Assembly (NCBI RefSeq): GCF_954871325.1
Contig: NC_088778.1
Span: 32,438,730 to 32,502,729, forward strand
Direction of reading: 5' to 3'
Length of the DNA stretch: 64,000 nucleotides
Source of the DNA: Gordionus sp. m RMFG-2023
Taxonomy: Eukaryota > Nematomorpha > Gordioida > Chordodea > Parachordodidae
Of this stretch, positions 29,993 to 42,401 are shown in pieces. A model generated the notes under the pieces. The model saw nothing but the letters and a program-made list of their open reading frames with translations, made no database searches and had not been told where the DNA came from. The translations under genes and the position numbers were made by a program. Position 1 is the stretch's first letter; each line of letters starts with the position of its first letter.

Positions 29993-30917
29993 ATATTTTC
30001 TAATATAAATGAATTCGTATTTGTTTTATTGTGACGATAACACAAATTTCAGCTCCGAAAAGTCCCTATCTACAGAAACTAATTCTGGATATTCAAATTT
30101 TTTTGATTCCTAAAATATAAAAACTGAACCGGTTTAACCTTTTTTTTATAAAAGTTCTTTTTACTCCTTCAAAAAACAATTATATCGCTTCGATTACGGT
30201 TACGGTTCTGATATTTATAACGGTTTTTAATGGTTTAACGGTTCGTTACGGTTCACTCCGGACATTACATCAACGAAAAACAGCTGGTGACGCCATTTTG
30301 ATTACCCATATCATTATTAAAAAATTTTAAAGGAGAGTCCAATTGCTAACTTTATTAATGAATTGCCTGATCATCGAGATAATAAGGAAGCACGTTATCA
30401 ATTTAATACTAATTTTTTTAAAACATGAGAATAATTACTATATGGGTTTATCAAAATGGGGGGAGGGTCAGCTGATTTGCATTCAGCGACGCTTCCAATT
30501 GCATTATTATGAATCGCATCGTCGGTCTAGGTATTAATTAATTTCATTGACTATATACCTGTCTTTAACGCAATGGGCGCTAGTGAGAATATATCTAGAC
30601 TTGATGATTGTTCCTCCACATTTAACGGTTTTAGTACAACTTTCAACCTGTATATAAGCCTTTTTATTAAAAAAATATATATATAAATATAAATATTATA
30701 TTATATTATTTGCGAACAAAATTTATGAATGGGAATTTGCTAAAATTTTTTTAGTAGATTATCTTTATGATACAAATATATATAACGATCCAAGGCCACT
30801 CATCAGCTATCGCATTGGCACCTCTCACTAAAGACTGCACACCAATCGAATCTAGCATAGGATACTCTTCGTTACTAATATCTTCGGAATCCTGAAAAGG
30901 ATCTTTCTTCCATTGAA

Positions 30918-32470
30918 CTTTTTTTAAAAAAATTTATATATATTTCGAAACTTAGAAATAAAAAATATTTTCCCTAGGTATTTTTAATTCTAGAAGAATA
31001 TTTTTATGCTTTCCTCTTCTACAATTTAACATAATTGATAAACACGTGATTTACTATTAAATCTGATGAGGTTATTAGATAATTCCTTAGATTTTGAGAT
31101 AAACTGAGATAGTATTGTTAAAAAGCCTAAAAAAAGTTGTCGTGATTTCTAATAATTTATTTGATTAAGATTAGTCTGGAGACTCAGATGACAGAAAAGG
31201 TATGGGAATCTTATTGTTAAATTCAATAATATTTATTTGTGTTAAAATCTTTTATCCCGCCGTTTTTTTAAAAATCGGGCTTTCATTAGCAATCACTGTC
31301 TTCTTCTCATTCTTAAGAATGTGTGTTCCTGTGCCACAATTTTCTACGATAAAGAAGATAAAAAACTATTTTGACAATTTGGATATTCGAAGAACTTTCG
31401 CCGGTGGCCTAGTGGGTTATGATGTATGCTTGGAAACAGAAGATACCAAGTTCGATCCTGGTAAGGAACGTAAAAATTTTCGGGAGAAGGCCTACGAACT
31501 ACATAGGAAATAAGGTTAAGATTTTTGGAAGTGATTGGCAAACGTAGAACAGTTTGTTGATGACAAGATTGTGATGAATATATTGTAAATGGATAGGTGT
31601 GAATAATTTTTGTAACTTTCTTTTCTCGGAGATACCTAATGAATCGTAATTATTATTGGATGGGGCAAAAATTTGATACAAGGTAAAATTCCGATACATG
31701 TGATTCCCAAGATCTCAGGTAGTTAAAGTAAGCCGATCAGGCCTCAAAATATTGGCAACGGAAGTAACTAACCATCCTCATTTATGAGACCTAAAGGCTC
31801 TTAACTATTGGGGAATCAGGCCTAAATCAAAGATTTGCCGATATCGACCTATATAGATTGTCATGCCGCAAAAAAAACGGCCACTGGATTTTAAGGCAAA
31901 GAGAAACCATGCCTAGAAAATGAATCAACTTGCTTATTGCAGGCAGCGCAAATGTCGACAGACGGGACAAAAACTCATCGTTTTAGGTTAAAATGATTAA
32001 TATATATATTTATTTATTAATTACCTATAGGACTTGGAGTTAAATTGAAAAAAATGGATTCAACCAGAGTTATACAACAAATCATTAAAACAAGAATCAT
32101 CTTCATTTTTTTAAAAAAGAATAAGACAAAAAATATAATAATATAATTTAAAAAAATTAATTTTTTTTTTTCCAAGAGAGAAGAAAAGAAGCCTGGAAAA
32201 TTATTTGCTTATAGCAAATATTGCCCTTACTTTTTTAATAGTAAAGTGTTTTTTAAATATTTTATTTTTAGAAAATCATACTAAAATTACTGAATTTACA
32301 AAGGAAGCAAATTAAATTTATTGACATGAATGAGATTGTTCAAATTAGTTTATTTTTAAAATCCCTTATATACTATATACATATATATAATATATATTTT
32401 ATTTTTTTCTTTCCGCTAATGATACTCTTCGACGTTAAAATATTGACTTTTAATTTTTAATACTATTTTT
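30918..32470. other. Region upstream of protease B's first recognised exon
   Basis: Aligns with 15562-17290 of unit A, interrupted by the B-only insertion at about 31330-31980. No signal-peptide exon found. The open frame at 31202-31513 ends inside the SINE-like insertion and is not convincing as a gene. Confidence 0.5.
31330..31980 (+). mobile_element. tRNA-headed insertion (SINE-like), unit B only
   Basis: At about 31401-31475 the plus strand reads like a tRNA head: A-box-like GGTGGCCTAGTGGGTTA, B-box-like GTTCGATCCTGG, and a four-base T stem ACCA/TGGT. Downstream, 31540-31770 is a near-copy of 33130-33350, which is the normal unit-B locus matched at 19870-20100 in unit A. Unit A lacks this whole insertion. 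It looks like a Pol III head joined to a body shared with local sequence. The exact ends are uncertain. Confidence 0.5.
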
Positions 32471-35265
32471 ATTTTTAAAAATAATTTAATTAAAAAATTC
32501 AAATACAAATATTTTTACATTAGGAGAATATTTTTTTTTTGAAAATAGAAAGAAAGAAGCATAGTTTATTCATTTTTTTACGAGTTGGTTCAGTAATGCT
32601 CAATTTCTTCTTATAGTAAGGAAAGCACACAAAACCTTGCTAACCCCGGATAAGAACAATAAGAGGGTATCCACTAAAAATGTCTTCCTATTTCGTGTTT
32701 CCTAGTGTTGTTAAATGGCTCGACGTTTTGAACCGATTATTTTAAAAACGGCAAACTCAATAATTTTATTCCAGAAAAGTATGACGTAACCCTAAAGATT
32801 TTTCCCCATAGATGGCACCAAGGTTTGGACATCTAACCAAATTTCAAGATTTCTTAGGCTATAACCTTTCATGAAAATCTTAATTTGATTTAGCATAAGA
32901 TAATTTTAACGATGCGATTAAACGTATATTACATTCATTTATATAAAAATAATAATGATTATAAAAAAAAACTAATAATAGTCATCCTTCACCAAGCTGT
33001 TGACTCAGGAATCCTTTAAATAGTTCAAAAATATAGGCTAATTATTTTGTTTGATTAAAATGTCCCCGAAATTGTTGATTTAGGGGCTCTTTTTACTGAT
33101 TGGCTTTGATAAGGAAATTCGCCTCTCTTCCGGGTGAACAGATTGTTGATGCCAAGATTATATTGTAAATAGATAGGTGTGAATAATTTTTGTAACTTTC
33201 TTTTCTCGGAGTTACCTAGTGAATCGTAATTATTATTGGATGGGGCAAAAATTGCGATACAAGGTAAAATTCCGATACATGTGATTCCCAAGATCTCAGG
33301 TAAAGTAAGCCGATCAGGCCTCAAAATATTGGCAACGGAAGTAACTAGCGGTTAAATTTGATACGAATTTATTTTTTTTTAAATGATATAAGGATTTTCT
33401 CTTTTTATTGAAATTATTCTCATGAATTCTTACAATTAGATTTACCAATCACCTAGAGCTAAAAAAACATATTTAAAATGTTTCCTGTTTTCTTCCAATT
33501 TGTGTAGTATTCTAAATGATTCTCATTAATCAAATTAATATTAATCTAGGAAAATATATATAAATTCTTTCATATGTACTATATCCAAAAACCAATATTT
33601 CATATGATCATCTAAATATTTATTACCGTTTTAAATACAACTCCAATCACCTGATTTAAAAAGAAGACAATTAGTGGTAATGTAATATCTTCTCGAAAAT
33701 GTAATTGAAAAACGTTCATATCTGTCAATTACCCAAATTTATGTTCTACTATATATAATATATTACAAATTTGGGTTTATTTTGGTTGGGAAGTTTGTTA
33801 AAATATGAAGCATTTTGAGGAATTCAACTATGCCAAATTCTTTAAGAGTGTAATTGCTCAAGTTTTTTTAAGCCTTAGTTTAAAAAAAAAAAATTTTCCC
33901 ATTTCCATTAAACTTCGGTTCATGTCACCAAAAATTAGCATTCCTTTACTTATAGAGAATTTCCCGATATATATTTTTAAATAGAAGGCAAAATTATCTT
34001 TACATATCGCTGTAACAAACATGTTAATAATATTTAGTGATATAACCTTTAACAATAGATTGAATACTGCAGTCTCTACTTGATGCTACCTCAAAATTCT
34101 AGGGGATATTCAATAGTTCCTTTTTAAAATAATTACGACTTCATACCATCTATACTTCACATCACTCAAATTAAAATCGTATATATTAGGATATTGTTTT
34201 TTTATATGTGATTCTGTTCAGCGGGAGTTATGAAAACATGATAGATCGATGTGTAGAAGTGAGAAGAAGTTATATAAATAATGGTGACCTAATATTTAAA
34301 AGAATAATTTTAAGCCTGTCCGAACTCAGAAATATTCAGTTAGGGACTCACGGATTGCATTCAAGTTGTACGGGAATTACAATTGTTTTCGAACTAAAAC
34401 TTCTATTATGAAAGCTCAAAAATAGGTAAACAACATTTTTATATTTCGTTCTCATTCCTCCTATTTTAAAGATGATACCAATTCACCTTTCCTGTTATCT
34501 GGACTTTATCCAGTTGATACGGTGAAATTATCATCAAAAACATATAGAGATATTACAAATAACAAATTGGAATTGGTTTTCTTACGGCTAAACAAAAATA
34601 ACGACAGCTTTCTCTAGATAAAATAAATTACATGAATAATTAAATATTTTTTTTTAAGTCTTATGCAAAGAATATATTATTCTTCTTGCGAACAGTCCAA
34701 GGGTGTCACATCGTATTGTAATAAATTATTTCACTGGTTTTTATCTTCGCAAAAAATCTTATTCTATGTATATCATATTTGCTACAGAATTGTCTATAAT
34801 TATTTGCTGTCTCTAAATTAAATGTTAGTAAATGACATAATCACCTCTTGACAAACACCTAAATTTTCAATAGAAAATAATGAAAAATTAAAAAAAAAGA
34901 TAAAATTTAATTGATAAAGGAATTGACTTTTGCAGCAAAATTGAAGCTTGATTAGCAATTCTAATGAGTAGTGTTTAGGGATTTTAAACGTTTTATCCTC
35001 TAGGAAAATTAATTTTATTAATTAATTTACCACAATAAAAAATAAATTTGAATAAATATAACTCGTCATCAGTTTGAACGTATCATTACCACAAAGAAAA
35101 ACAGATGTGTTAAATGTTAAACATTCCCCGTTTATCTGACCAAATTTTTTGTAAAACAATAAAAATGGCCCAAAAAATTGATTATAATTAATCATAAATT
35201 TTTTATATACATTTTTGATAACGAAATAATATAATATCGCAATGGCATTTTAAATAAATAACGAT
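32471..35265. other. Non-coding right part of unit B
   Basis: Aligns with 19266-22000. A family-4 relative lies at about 32703-32880. No gene seen on either strand. Confidence 0.5.
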
Positions 35266-35694
35266 AGAAGCAATTTTTTTGAAAAAGGAGATAAACCGCG
35301 TTTCATTTTTTTAGAAAGTAACGAGTAAGGTAAGGAAGTTACATTTTTCGGACAGTAACTTAAAAAAAGGAACTTTAAATTATTAATATAACTTTTATAG
35401 CACTTATTATAATCATAAAAATTATGAGCAAACTAATATTCATAAATATTTAACATTTGTTTTTAAGATTTACTATCCAATAGAAGCAATTTTTTTGCAA
35501 AAGGAGATATATCGCGTTTCATTTTTTTTTAGAAAGTAACGAGTAAGGTAAGGAAGTTACATTTTTCGGACAGTAACTTAAAAAAAAGGAACTTTAAATT
35601 ATTAATATAACTTTTATAGCACTTATTATCATCATAAAAATTATGAGCGAACTAATATTCATAAATATTTAACACATGTTTTTAAAATTTACTA
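35266..35694. repeat. Tandem duplication, two copies of about 216 bp
   Basis: Units start with AGAAGCAATTTTTTTG at 35266 and 35482 and are nearly identical. Young local duplication without coding content. Confidence 0.92.
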
Positions 35695-35832
35695 TCACCT
35701 TATATTGTGGATAGTGTTGTTAAAGGACTCGATTTGAGCCGAATTTTATAAAAAAACGGCTAACTCAATATATTATTTCAGAAAAAAATTGCACAAAGTC
35801 TGAATATTTTGCTCCGTGGATGGCACACAAAA

Positions 35833-36430
35833 GGTTTGGACATCTATTAGCGAAATCTCAAGATATCGGCAAATATTTTTCTGGCTAAATACGGAGTTAG
35901 CCGTTTATAACGACACTAATTGGTTGATATTAAAATTATCAAATTTACTATTGGAGAACTTTAAACTTTATATATTGAGAATTTACTCACAATATAAAAA
36001 ATAAAATAGCTATTTTTTTTTTCATAAAATTAAAATATAATCCAATTAAAATTAGACAAGCCCTTCATGATTAGATAAAATTAATGTTGTTAAACGGCTA
36101 ACTCAATATTTCACCTAGAATAATATTACGAGGTTTGGACATCTATTAGCGAAATCTCAAGATATCGGCAAATATTTTTATGGCTAAATACGGAGTTAGC
36201 CGTTTATAACGACACTAATTGGTTGATATTAAAATTATCAAATTTACTATTGGAGAACTTTAAACTTTATATATTGAGAATTTACTCACAATATAAAAAA
36301 TAAAATAGCTATTTTTTTTTTCATAAAATTAAAATATAATCCAATTAAAATTAGACAAGCCCTTCATGATTAGATAAAATTAATGTTGTTAAACGGCTAA
36401 CTCAATATTTCATCTAGAATAATATTACGC
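35833..36430. repeat. Tandem duplication, two copies of about 299 bp
   Basis: Copies start with GGTTTGGACATCTATTAGCG at 35833 and 36132 and are almost identical. Each carries one family-4 end (GTTAGCCGTTTATAACGACA) and the start of the next (GTTGTTAAACGGCTAACTC), so the repeat arose around family-4 MITE ends. A further partial family-4 piece follows to about 36550. Confidence 0.92.
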
Positions 36431-36726
36431 GAGCCTGAAGATTTTGTTTGTAGAAGGAAACAAAGGTTTGGACATCTATTAACAAAATCTTGAGGGTTAG
36501 GCAATATTTTTCTGGCTAAAATACTGAGTTGCCGTTTAACGACATTAGATAGAATTAAGCCGAGTCTATAAATACATAATATAAAATTACATTTTAATGA
36601 TTCAATTCAGATAGTTTTTTTTTAAAAAAAAGGTGGATTTTCCGAAATTTTCCTTCAAAGTAGTAAATTTTACATGAACTTTAATCGTCGCTAATTCTGA
36701 AATCTTAAATACAAAAACAATAATTA

Positions 36727-39700
36727 TTATTCCGTAGTCCATAGATAGATAGAATTGCTCGAAGCTGTCAGTAAATGGTTTTTGGTGGGATGAGCCGAAA
36801 GGGAGGCTACGACCTTATTTGCCTTAAAATTATCTGTTGCCCCGTGATCCAGTTTAGCTTTCAGTGTCGACTTAAAGGAGAATAAAAAAAAAGTAAATAT
36901 AAAGTTTAGCCAATATTTCATAAGATTCAAGCAATTGAGAATATTTAACATCAATTTAAAAAATTGGGCATGCACAATAACCTTATATTAATCAGAGACC
37001 TGAAGAGATAGTGATACTATTTTCATGGTCCGGTCCAGTTTTTAAAAAAAAAAATTATTTCCAGTCCGGCCCGAGTATTATAATTTCAGGCACGGCTCAG
37101 ATCCTTTTTGGACCAATCCGGTTTTTTTTAAAAATTATATTACGTGTATTTTTTTTATTCTCATAGCTAAAAATGGCGATATAAAATAACGGCCCGGGTA
37201 TATCTAAAAAAAATTAAAATGGCCGGGCCAGGGTCTACAGCTCTCTGATATTAATAAGAGAATTTCCTATATCTCATGGGAATCATTCGATCACGAGATC
37301 ATTACAAATAGAGTCCTTGCACCTTATCATGGCCTTTTAAATGAGTATAAATTTGATAATCCGGAAAAGAAAAAAAATGGTATCAAAATCTTAGTTTAAG
37401 CATAGACCTTATAAGGAAAGTAATGATTCTGAATATAAATAATTTTTTTTAATCGGTTCGGATACTCAGATTTAATGTCGCTTCGAGGGTTTCAGTTTCA
37501 AGCTCTGCTCAAAATTTTATTAGTGTAAAGGATTTACTTCCAAAAGATCCCAGCAATAAACGTAGCCTTCTTGGCTGCCCGAAAAAGCTAATTCATCGTC
37601 GAAGCTCAAACAATTATCTATCTGAAATTGAGAGCCCTTAGGAACTGCTTTAGAATCTAATTTTTTTTTATTATTATTAATAAGAATAATAACTAATTAT
37701 CGTTTTCGCCAGAGAGAGAGAGATGTTTTTCTTTAAAAAAACACTCACTCCTGTAAAAATTGATGTGAGTGGAGTTAGAACTCTATAATAATCAAGCAGA
37801 TATATGTATATTATATAATATATCACCATTCCCTTTCAATTTTATTTTCTTGCCCATATCAACTTCATGTTATTATTTAGCTTTAAACCTAATCGTAAAC
37901 TTTATTTTAAATCTGATTTTAATCCCAACTCAACTTCTTGGGAGGGTGGGGGGGATAGAGGAAGGTAGCTAAGCATGAATACATAAGAAAGGGTCAAATA
38001 TCATCTAACATAAGTAGCTAGTTCGATGAACAATAATTATGTTATTCTCGAAGCGAAATCACCTTCCTTTCCGTGGGTAAAGTACTCCGCCAACAATTTT
38101 CCGTCGGTCGTATCTATCAAGAAATGTTTTCCTTCCAGGACGGACACCAAAACGCACTTGAAATTTTCGCCCTTTACGTCCGTTTTGTTGGTGTGGTCGA
38201 TGCTGGAAATACCTTGAACGCTAATTTCAGGGAGAATAAAATTGTTAGGGTATGGGCGATTATTGTGGGATATTAAAAAAAAATTCTAGATATTTTGTAA
38301 AATTCTTGAATTTCCTTTCCTTCTTCTCTTCTCTTCTTTTCTTCTCTATTAATTAAGAAAATTCTAGACGAAAAGAGGCGTAATATTTGCTAAAATTACC
38401 AAAAAAATTCCTAATCAATATTTCTCTTTTAATTTTTATAAATGGAGAGAGAGAGAATTATTGGGTTTATCTTTTTTAAATCTTTAGTTTTTTTTTAACT
38501 AACCTTAAGGAATCGGTTTCTACCCGACCGTTCCTTATATCGTAACGACGTAGACAACCGTCAGCGGAGGCGGTAAAAATTTCGTAACGGCTCACTTTTA
38601 TGGCCGTTACGCTATCGCGGGCCTCTTTGAGTATCTATATATATATTTAAAAAAATAAATTTGGAGATAATAATTAGATAATTTCAATTTTAAATCAATT
38701 GAACGTTCCCTTTTTAACAACTTGAGCGATTCGATTAACGGTGGTGCTCAAAATAAAAAGGTTCATGATAGTGTTTGTCCGATTCGGGTATACCTAAAAC
38801 GAATTATTTGTTATTCGATTCGGTACGAATAAGTATAATGAATTATTCAATAACGAATACGAATAACGAATTATTCTATTTAAACGAATAACGAATTATT
38901 CTTAAACGAATAACGAATTATTCGATTTAAACGAATTTTAATAGATTCGAATAGTATTTTTGTAGGTATAGATTCGGGTCTATTTAAAAAAACGGCTCGA
39001 TCAAGATTGTAACTGTTAAAGATAAAAAAAAGTTTTTCTTTAAACCCCCTCTTTTATTATGTGTAAGATGTAAAAGTTTTTTTATCCCCCTCTTTTGTTT
39101 ATGTTAAAATTAATTAAAGTTTTTTTTTATCCATCTCCTTTGTGTACCATAAAATGAAAGTTAAAAAAATGTTTTTCTTTTTTTTGGTAATTTTTGTTTT
39201 AAGTTAAACACAGTGAGATTAACACATATGGCTTTTGTGTTTTCTCTCACTTTACTGGATTTCTTACTTTAGGAGTCCTCAGTAAGGTGATCCGAAAATA
39301 TGAGTTAGACCGTTGGGTCCGGGAGACCACCCTGCATCCCAAGGTATATTTTGAGTTTCGGGAAGTTTAGGGGGGTAGGTTTTATCCCCAATTATGTACG
39401 ATAAAACTAACACAACTCGATTCCACAAAAACGTTCTTTTTTTCACTTTGCGCCAATTTAATTTTAATTTATAATTGCGCCTTTTATTTTCCCTATAAAA
39501 GGGACGAATTTTTTATAGTTTAGGGATACTTTATTTTTTCCTGTAAAATAATTTTGAAAATCTTTATTAATCCTTTTTATGTTTAAAATAATGTTGATTT
39601 TTTTATAGTTTATATATATCTGATTTTTCTTTTTGTAAAATAATTTCATGATATTAATAAAACGATAAATTAAACAATAATGTCTACGACTCGTTCTCAA

Positions 39701-42401
39701 AATACTTCAGTAACCAAGATAACCTCATGTAAGCCTGAAGATTTTGCAATATAGCAAGCAGAAATACTCTGACATCTACTTGCCAAGTCTCGATGCATAA
39801 CATGAATGACTAGTTTAGCTAAAATCTTAAGTGGTCCGTTCTGAAAAATCGACCGGGCTTATTAACATCACTAGGTGTCATGATAAGTTTAAGGTTTAAA
39901 AAATAATAATATGGTTTTTGTTTCTTAGGGAATTCTGATATATTTATATTAATATTTTTGTTAAAATGTAAAATATAGAAAGATAAGACAAAACTTCGGA
40001 TATCATATTTGATAAGGAGTATGAGTACACAAATATTAAAAATAAATAGTTGGAAAAAAAAAGGTCATCATTAGAAGGTTGGATTGAAATTTAATACATA
40101 TGAGGTTTGGTCTGATAATTAAATAGTAGCTTTAAATTTTTTATATATTATATATAAAGTGTGTAATAAGTTTCTGCAATTGCTGGGTATTTCAGATGGT
40201 CAAACCGGTATCTTAAAAAAAATTCTAATCCTCCTTCTCAACTCACTAGGAATTATAATATAGAGCTGTATAATTAAGCAAATCGATAGCCATTATTCAT
40301 TTTTTTTAAGTAAAAAAATATCAATATAGATAGCACTATGTCTAAAAATAATTGCAAATTTTAATTTTATTTTGGCATAATATTGTTTGTGGATCAACCT
40401 GTTCCATCCAACCCAAATTTCAATATCATCACCTGGCATAGGATCTACTCCGATTCAACATTTATTCAAATATATATTGTATGAACAATCTTATTAAACT
40501 TCACTCCAACCATCCAAGTTCAATCTGAAAATTCAAGCCAACTCCGAAAATAAAAATTATGAAAATAATATGATGTATTTACAGTAGAAACATATAAAAG
40601 TGCTGAAAACGAATATAGAAAAAAGTATCATGTCCAGAAAAGCAAAATAATAACTGAAAATCTAATGAAATCAATAAAATATGACATAGTAGACTTGATT
40701 TTAAAAGGATCCTAAGATTTCTTTTTTGTTATTTACTAAATTTTTAGATCTTGGCATAAATATTTTTCATTAAAAAAACTTTCATAAAACTCCTTTCTAA
40801 TAAAATATTTATTTGTAGTATTCCCTTTTTAAATAATATAGGTATATAGCAATTTCGATATGTCTACAATAGGTAACTGTTATTAAATTGAGAGTCAAAA
40901 TCTTTTTGATTATATGATAGTACACAATCTCCTCTAAATTTATCTTATTTTTTGCGTGAAAGTTTAGTATGATAGTAGAATTAAAGGGGAGGAGGGTGGG
41001 GGGGGGGGGGGGGTAGGGTGTATCAAGTAATTTATCGATGATAAATTAATGAATAAACAGATATATGTTATATTTTTAATTTATAATAATATTTTTATTA
41101 ATAGTTTTACATGATTATTGTTCTCAATTTAAGTAATACCATGACATTGAAGAATTCAAACCAACCCCACCCATACTGCTCATCACTAGATATGAAAAAT
41201 GTATCAATGAAAGATTTGGGCTGATTCCTAACAAAAATAAGAAGAAAATTAGAGAAAAAAATGTAATCTCAAACAAAACAATATGAAAGCATTATGTGAA
41301 CATATATTATATGATGATGCCTGAATATGTTAAAAAAAATGATGTAATTAAAAAATAAAATTTTCCAACTATTTCAAAAGAAAAAAAATCATCCATTTGA
41401 CTGTTGCCACTAGCTTGGACCATTTAAGAAAATTGAAATGGAGTTCAAAGCTAAAAATTAAGTAAGAAAATAATAAAAAAAAAAACTAGTATAATAATTG
41501 ATCAAGAAAGGGTTAGTATATTAGAATTTTTCCATTGTTTTATCAGCTAAATGATTGGAAATTTTTAATACTGCTAAATATAAAAAGATTAAATTTAAAC
41601 AATTTAAAAGAATTATATACCAGACTTAAAAGTTGGTTTCCCAAAATTGTGAGTTAATATCAAATATTGAACATTGGATACTCATTATTACATAGAATTT
41701 TAAGGGCTACAAAATAGTATGTAAGTTGATATTTTAGAATAAATATTTTTGGGAAAAATAACAAATTTAAATTACAATTCTCAACTTTAGAGGTATGGGG
41801 CACTAAAATAAATTCCAGATAAAATTATATATAAAGATTATATTCTTATATTTTGTTTGAATTATTAAGCGAATATAAGAATATATTTAACTTGGATCTC
41901 AGATTTATTATAGCTCTTAATATCCCATATTCTGACAGAAGAATCAATTGAACCAGATAGTAAAACAGAAGAATCATCATTAAATGTAACACAGTTTACT
42001 CTCCCTAAAATTTAAAGATTTAGTTAGATACATTATATTTATCAAAACCTGCATGCCCTCTAAATTTTCTTAACACTTTTCCTGTTGCTACATCAATACA
42101 TCTAACGTTTTTATCCATTCCACAGCACGCAAATTTACTATTATCTTGAGACGCTCGAACATCTAGTGATTCAAAACCCTGGCCTTCATAAGTTTTAATT
42201 TTTAAATTCTTGTAAGGATTCCATAATGCAATAGTTTTATCACTACCAGAAGTTAAACAATAATTACCATCAGCTGTTCAAAAATCACTTTAATAATTAG
42301 TGATTTCATAAAATAATATTAATCTTACCACTATATCTAACAGCTCTAACTAATCCTTGTTGACACTCGATAGATGTAAACAATTTATCAGGGGCAGTCA
42401 T
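36727..42401 (-). CDS. WDR83: WDR83/MORG1 orthologue, WD40-repeat protein, complete
   Basis: Seven exons: 42329-42401, 42049-42273, 41892-42004, 38504-38634, 38063-38220, 37538-37656, 36727-36870. All junctions are GT-AG and in phase. The sum is 963 nt, 320 residues plus TAA, against about 315 in vertebrates. Start ATG at 42399-42401. The protein keeps the family's blade signatures in order: CQQGLVRAVRYSG, NYCLTSGSDKTIALWNP, KVLRKFRGHAG, LLSGSIDSSVRIWD, ADGCLRRYDIRNG, AFSGSQEGYVYCWDLLE and the closing HPTKNHLLTAS with IYLWTTE. WDR83 is known as an ERK-module scaffold and a component of splicing complexes. The third intron is about 3.3 kb and intron 6 holds a family-2 MITE. Its last exon is the right breakpoint of the upstream segmental duplication. 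Confidence 0.95.
36993..37247. mobile_element. hAT-like MITE, family 2 (CAGAGACCTG ends), WDR83 intron 6
   Basis: Starts CAGAGACCTGAAGAG and ends CTACAGCTCTCTG. It is flanked by a perfect ATATTAAT duplication (36985-36992, 37248-37255). The interior is GC-rich with GGCCCG/CGGGCC words, unlike the AT-rich surroundings. No coding capacity. Confidence 0.85.
38635..41891. other. 3.3-kb WDR83 intron
   Basis: No exon or transposon ends recognised apart from a palindromic minisatellite (about 38790-38950) and a poly-G run (about 40996-41012). The rest is plain AT-rich sequence. Confidence 0.6.
38790..38950. repeat. Palindromic minisatellite (AACGAATTATTCG words)
   Basis: Imperfect repeats of ACGAATAACGAATTATTC in which each unit is itself nearly self-complementary (GAATAA...TTATTC), so the stretch can fold into hairpins. 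Confidence 0.75.

Larger units (their letters stand above)
29477..30549. mobile_element. Family-3 MITE carrying nested insertions, unit B only
   Basis: Outer element: CAATGACACATAATAATACC at the left, TTCATTG at the right, target duplication ACTGTATA / ACTATATA at 29469-29476 and 30550-30557 (7 of 8). Inside, after about 40 bp, is a second element starting CAGGGACCCGAACCG (about 29524) and ending near 30265 with CGGTTCACTCCGG. That one holds a 16-bp minisatellite and, at 29818-29992, a family-1 MITE. Unit A has the empty site (CTCTAAATACC, about 14718-14728). Confidence 0.8.
24729..30917 (-). pseudogene. Chymotrypsin-fold (S1A) serine protease, copy B, with an internal stop
   Basis: Exons in transcript order: 30787-30917, 30559-30659, 26422-26696, 24996-25159, 24729-24866. 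Phases agree, and joined they span about 268 codons plus the stop. The mature N-terminus region reads SLVRGANAIADEWPW, so the usual Arg/Lys before the cleavage site is Ser and residue 16 is Leu. The triad is intact: LTSAHC, SDDDLALLKL, GDSGGP. The S1 region is odd in the same way as copy A: KGTNR before GDSGGP, KMG at 214-216, and no Cys191 or Cys220. In exon 3 a TGA (26438-26440) replaces the Gly codon of the GWG motif found in copy A, with Trp-Gly-Leu-Thr continuing after it. It is a probable pseudogene unless the TGA is a sequence error or is read through. Confidence 0.8.

Noticed and set aside
31401-31475. Functional tRNA gene
   Set aside because: A- and B-box-like motifs are present, but the anticodon arm and acceptor stem do not pair convincingly.
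31202-31513. 103-codon plus-strand open frame starting Met-Gly-Ile-Leu-Leu
   Set aside because: It runs from unit-B intergenic sequence into the tRNA-like head of a B-only insertion; unit A has no equivalent, so it is a chance frame.
38026-38276. Two plus-strand open frames
   Set aside because: Shadows of WDR83 exon 38063-38220 on the other strand.
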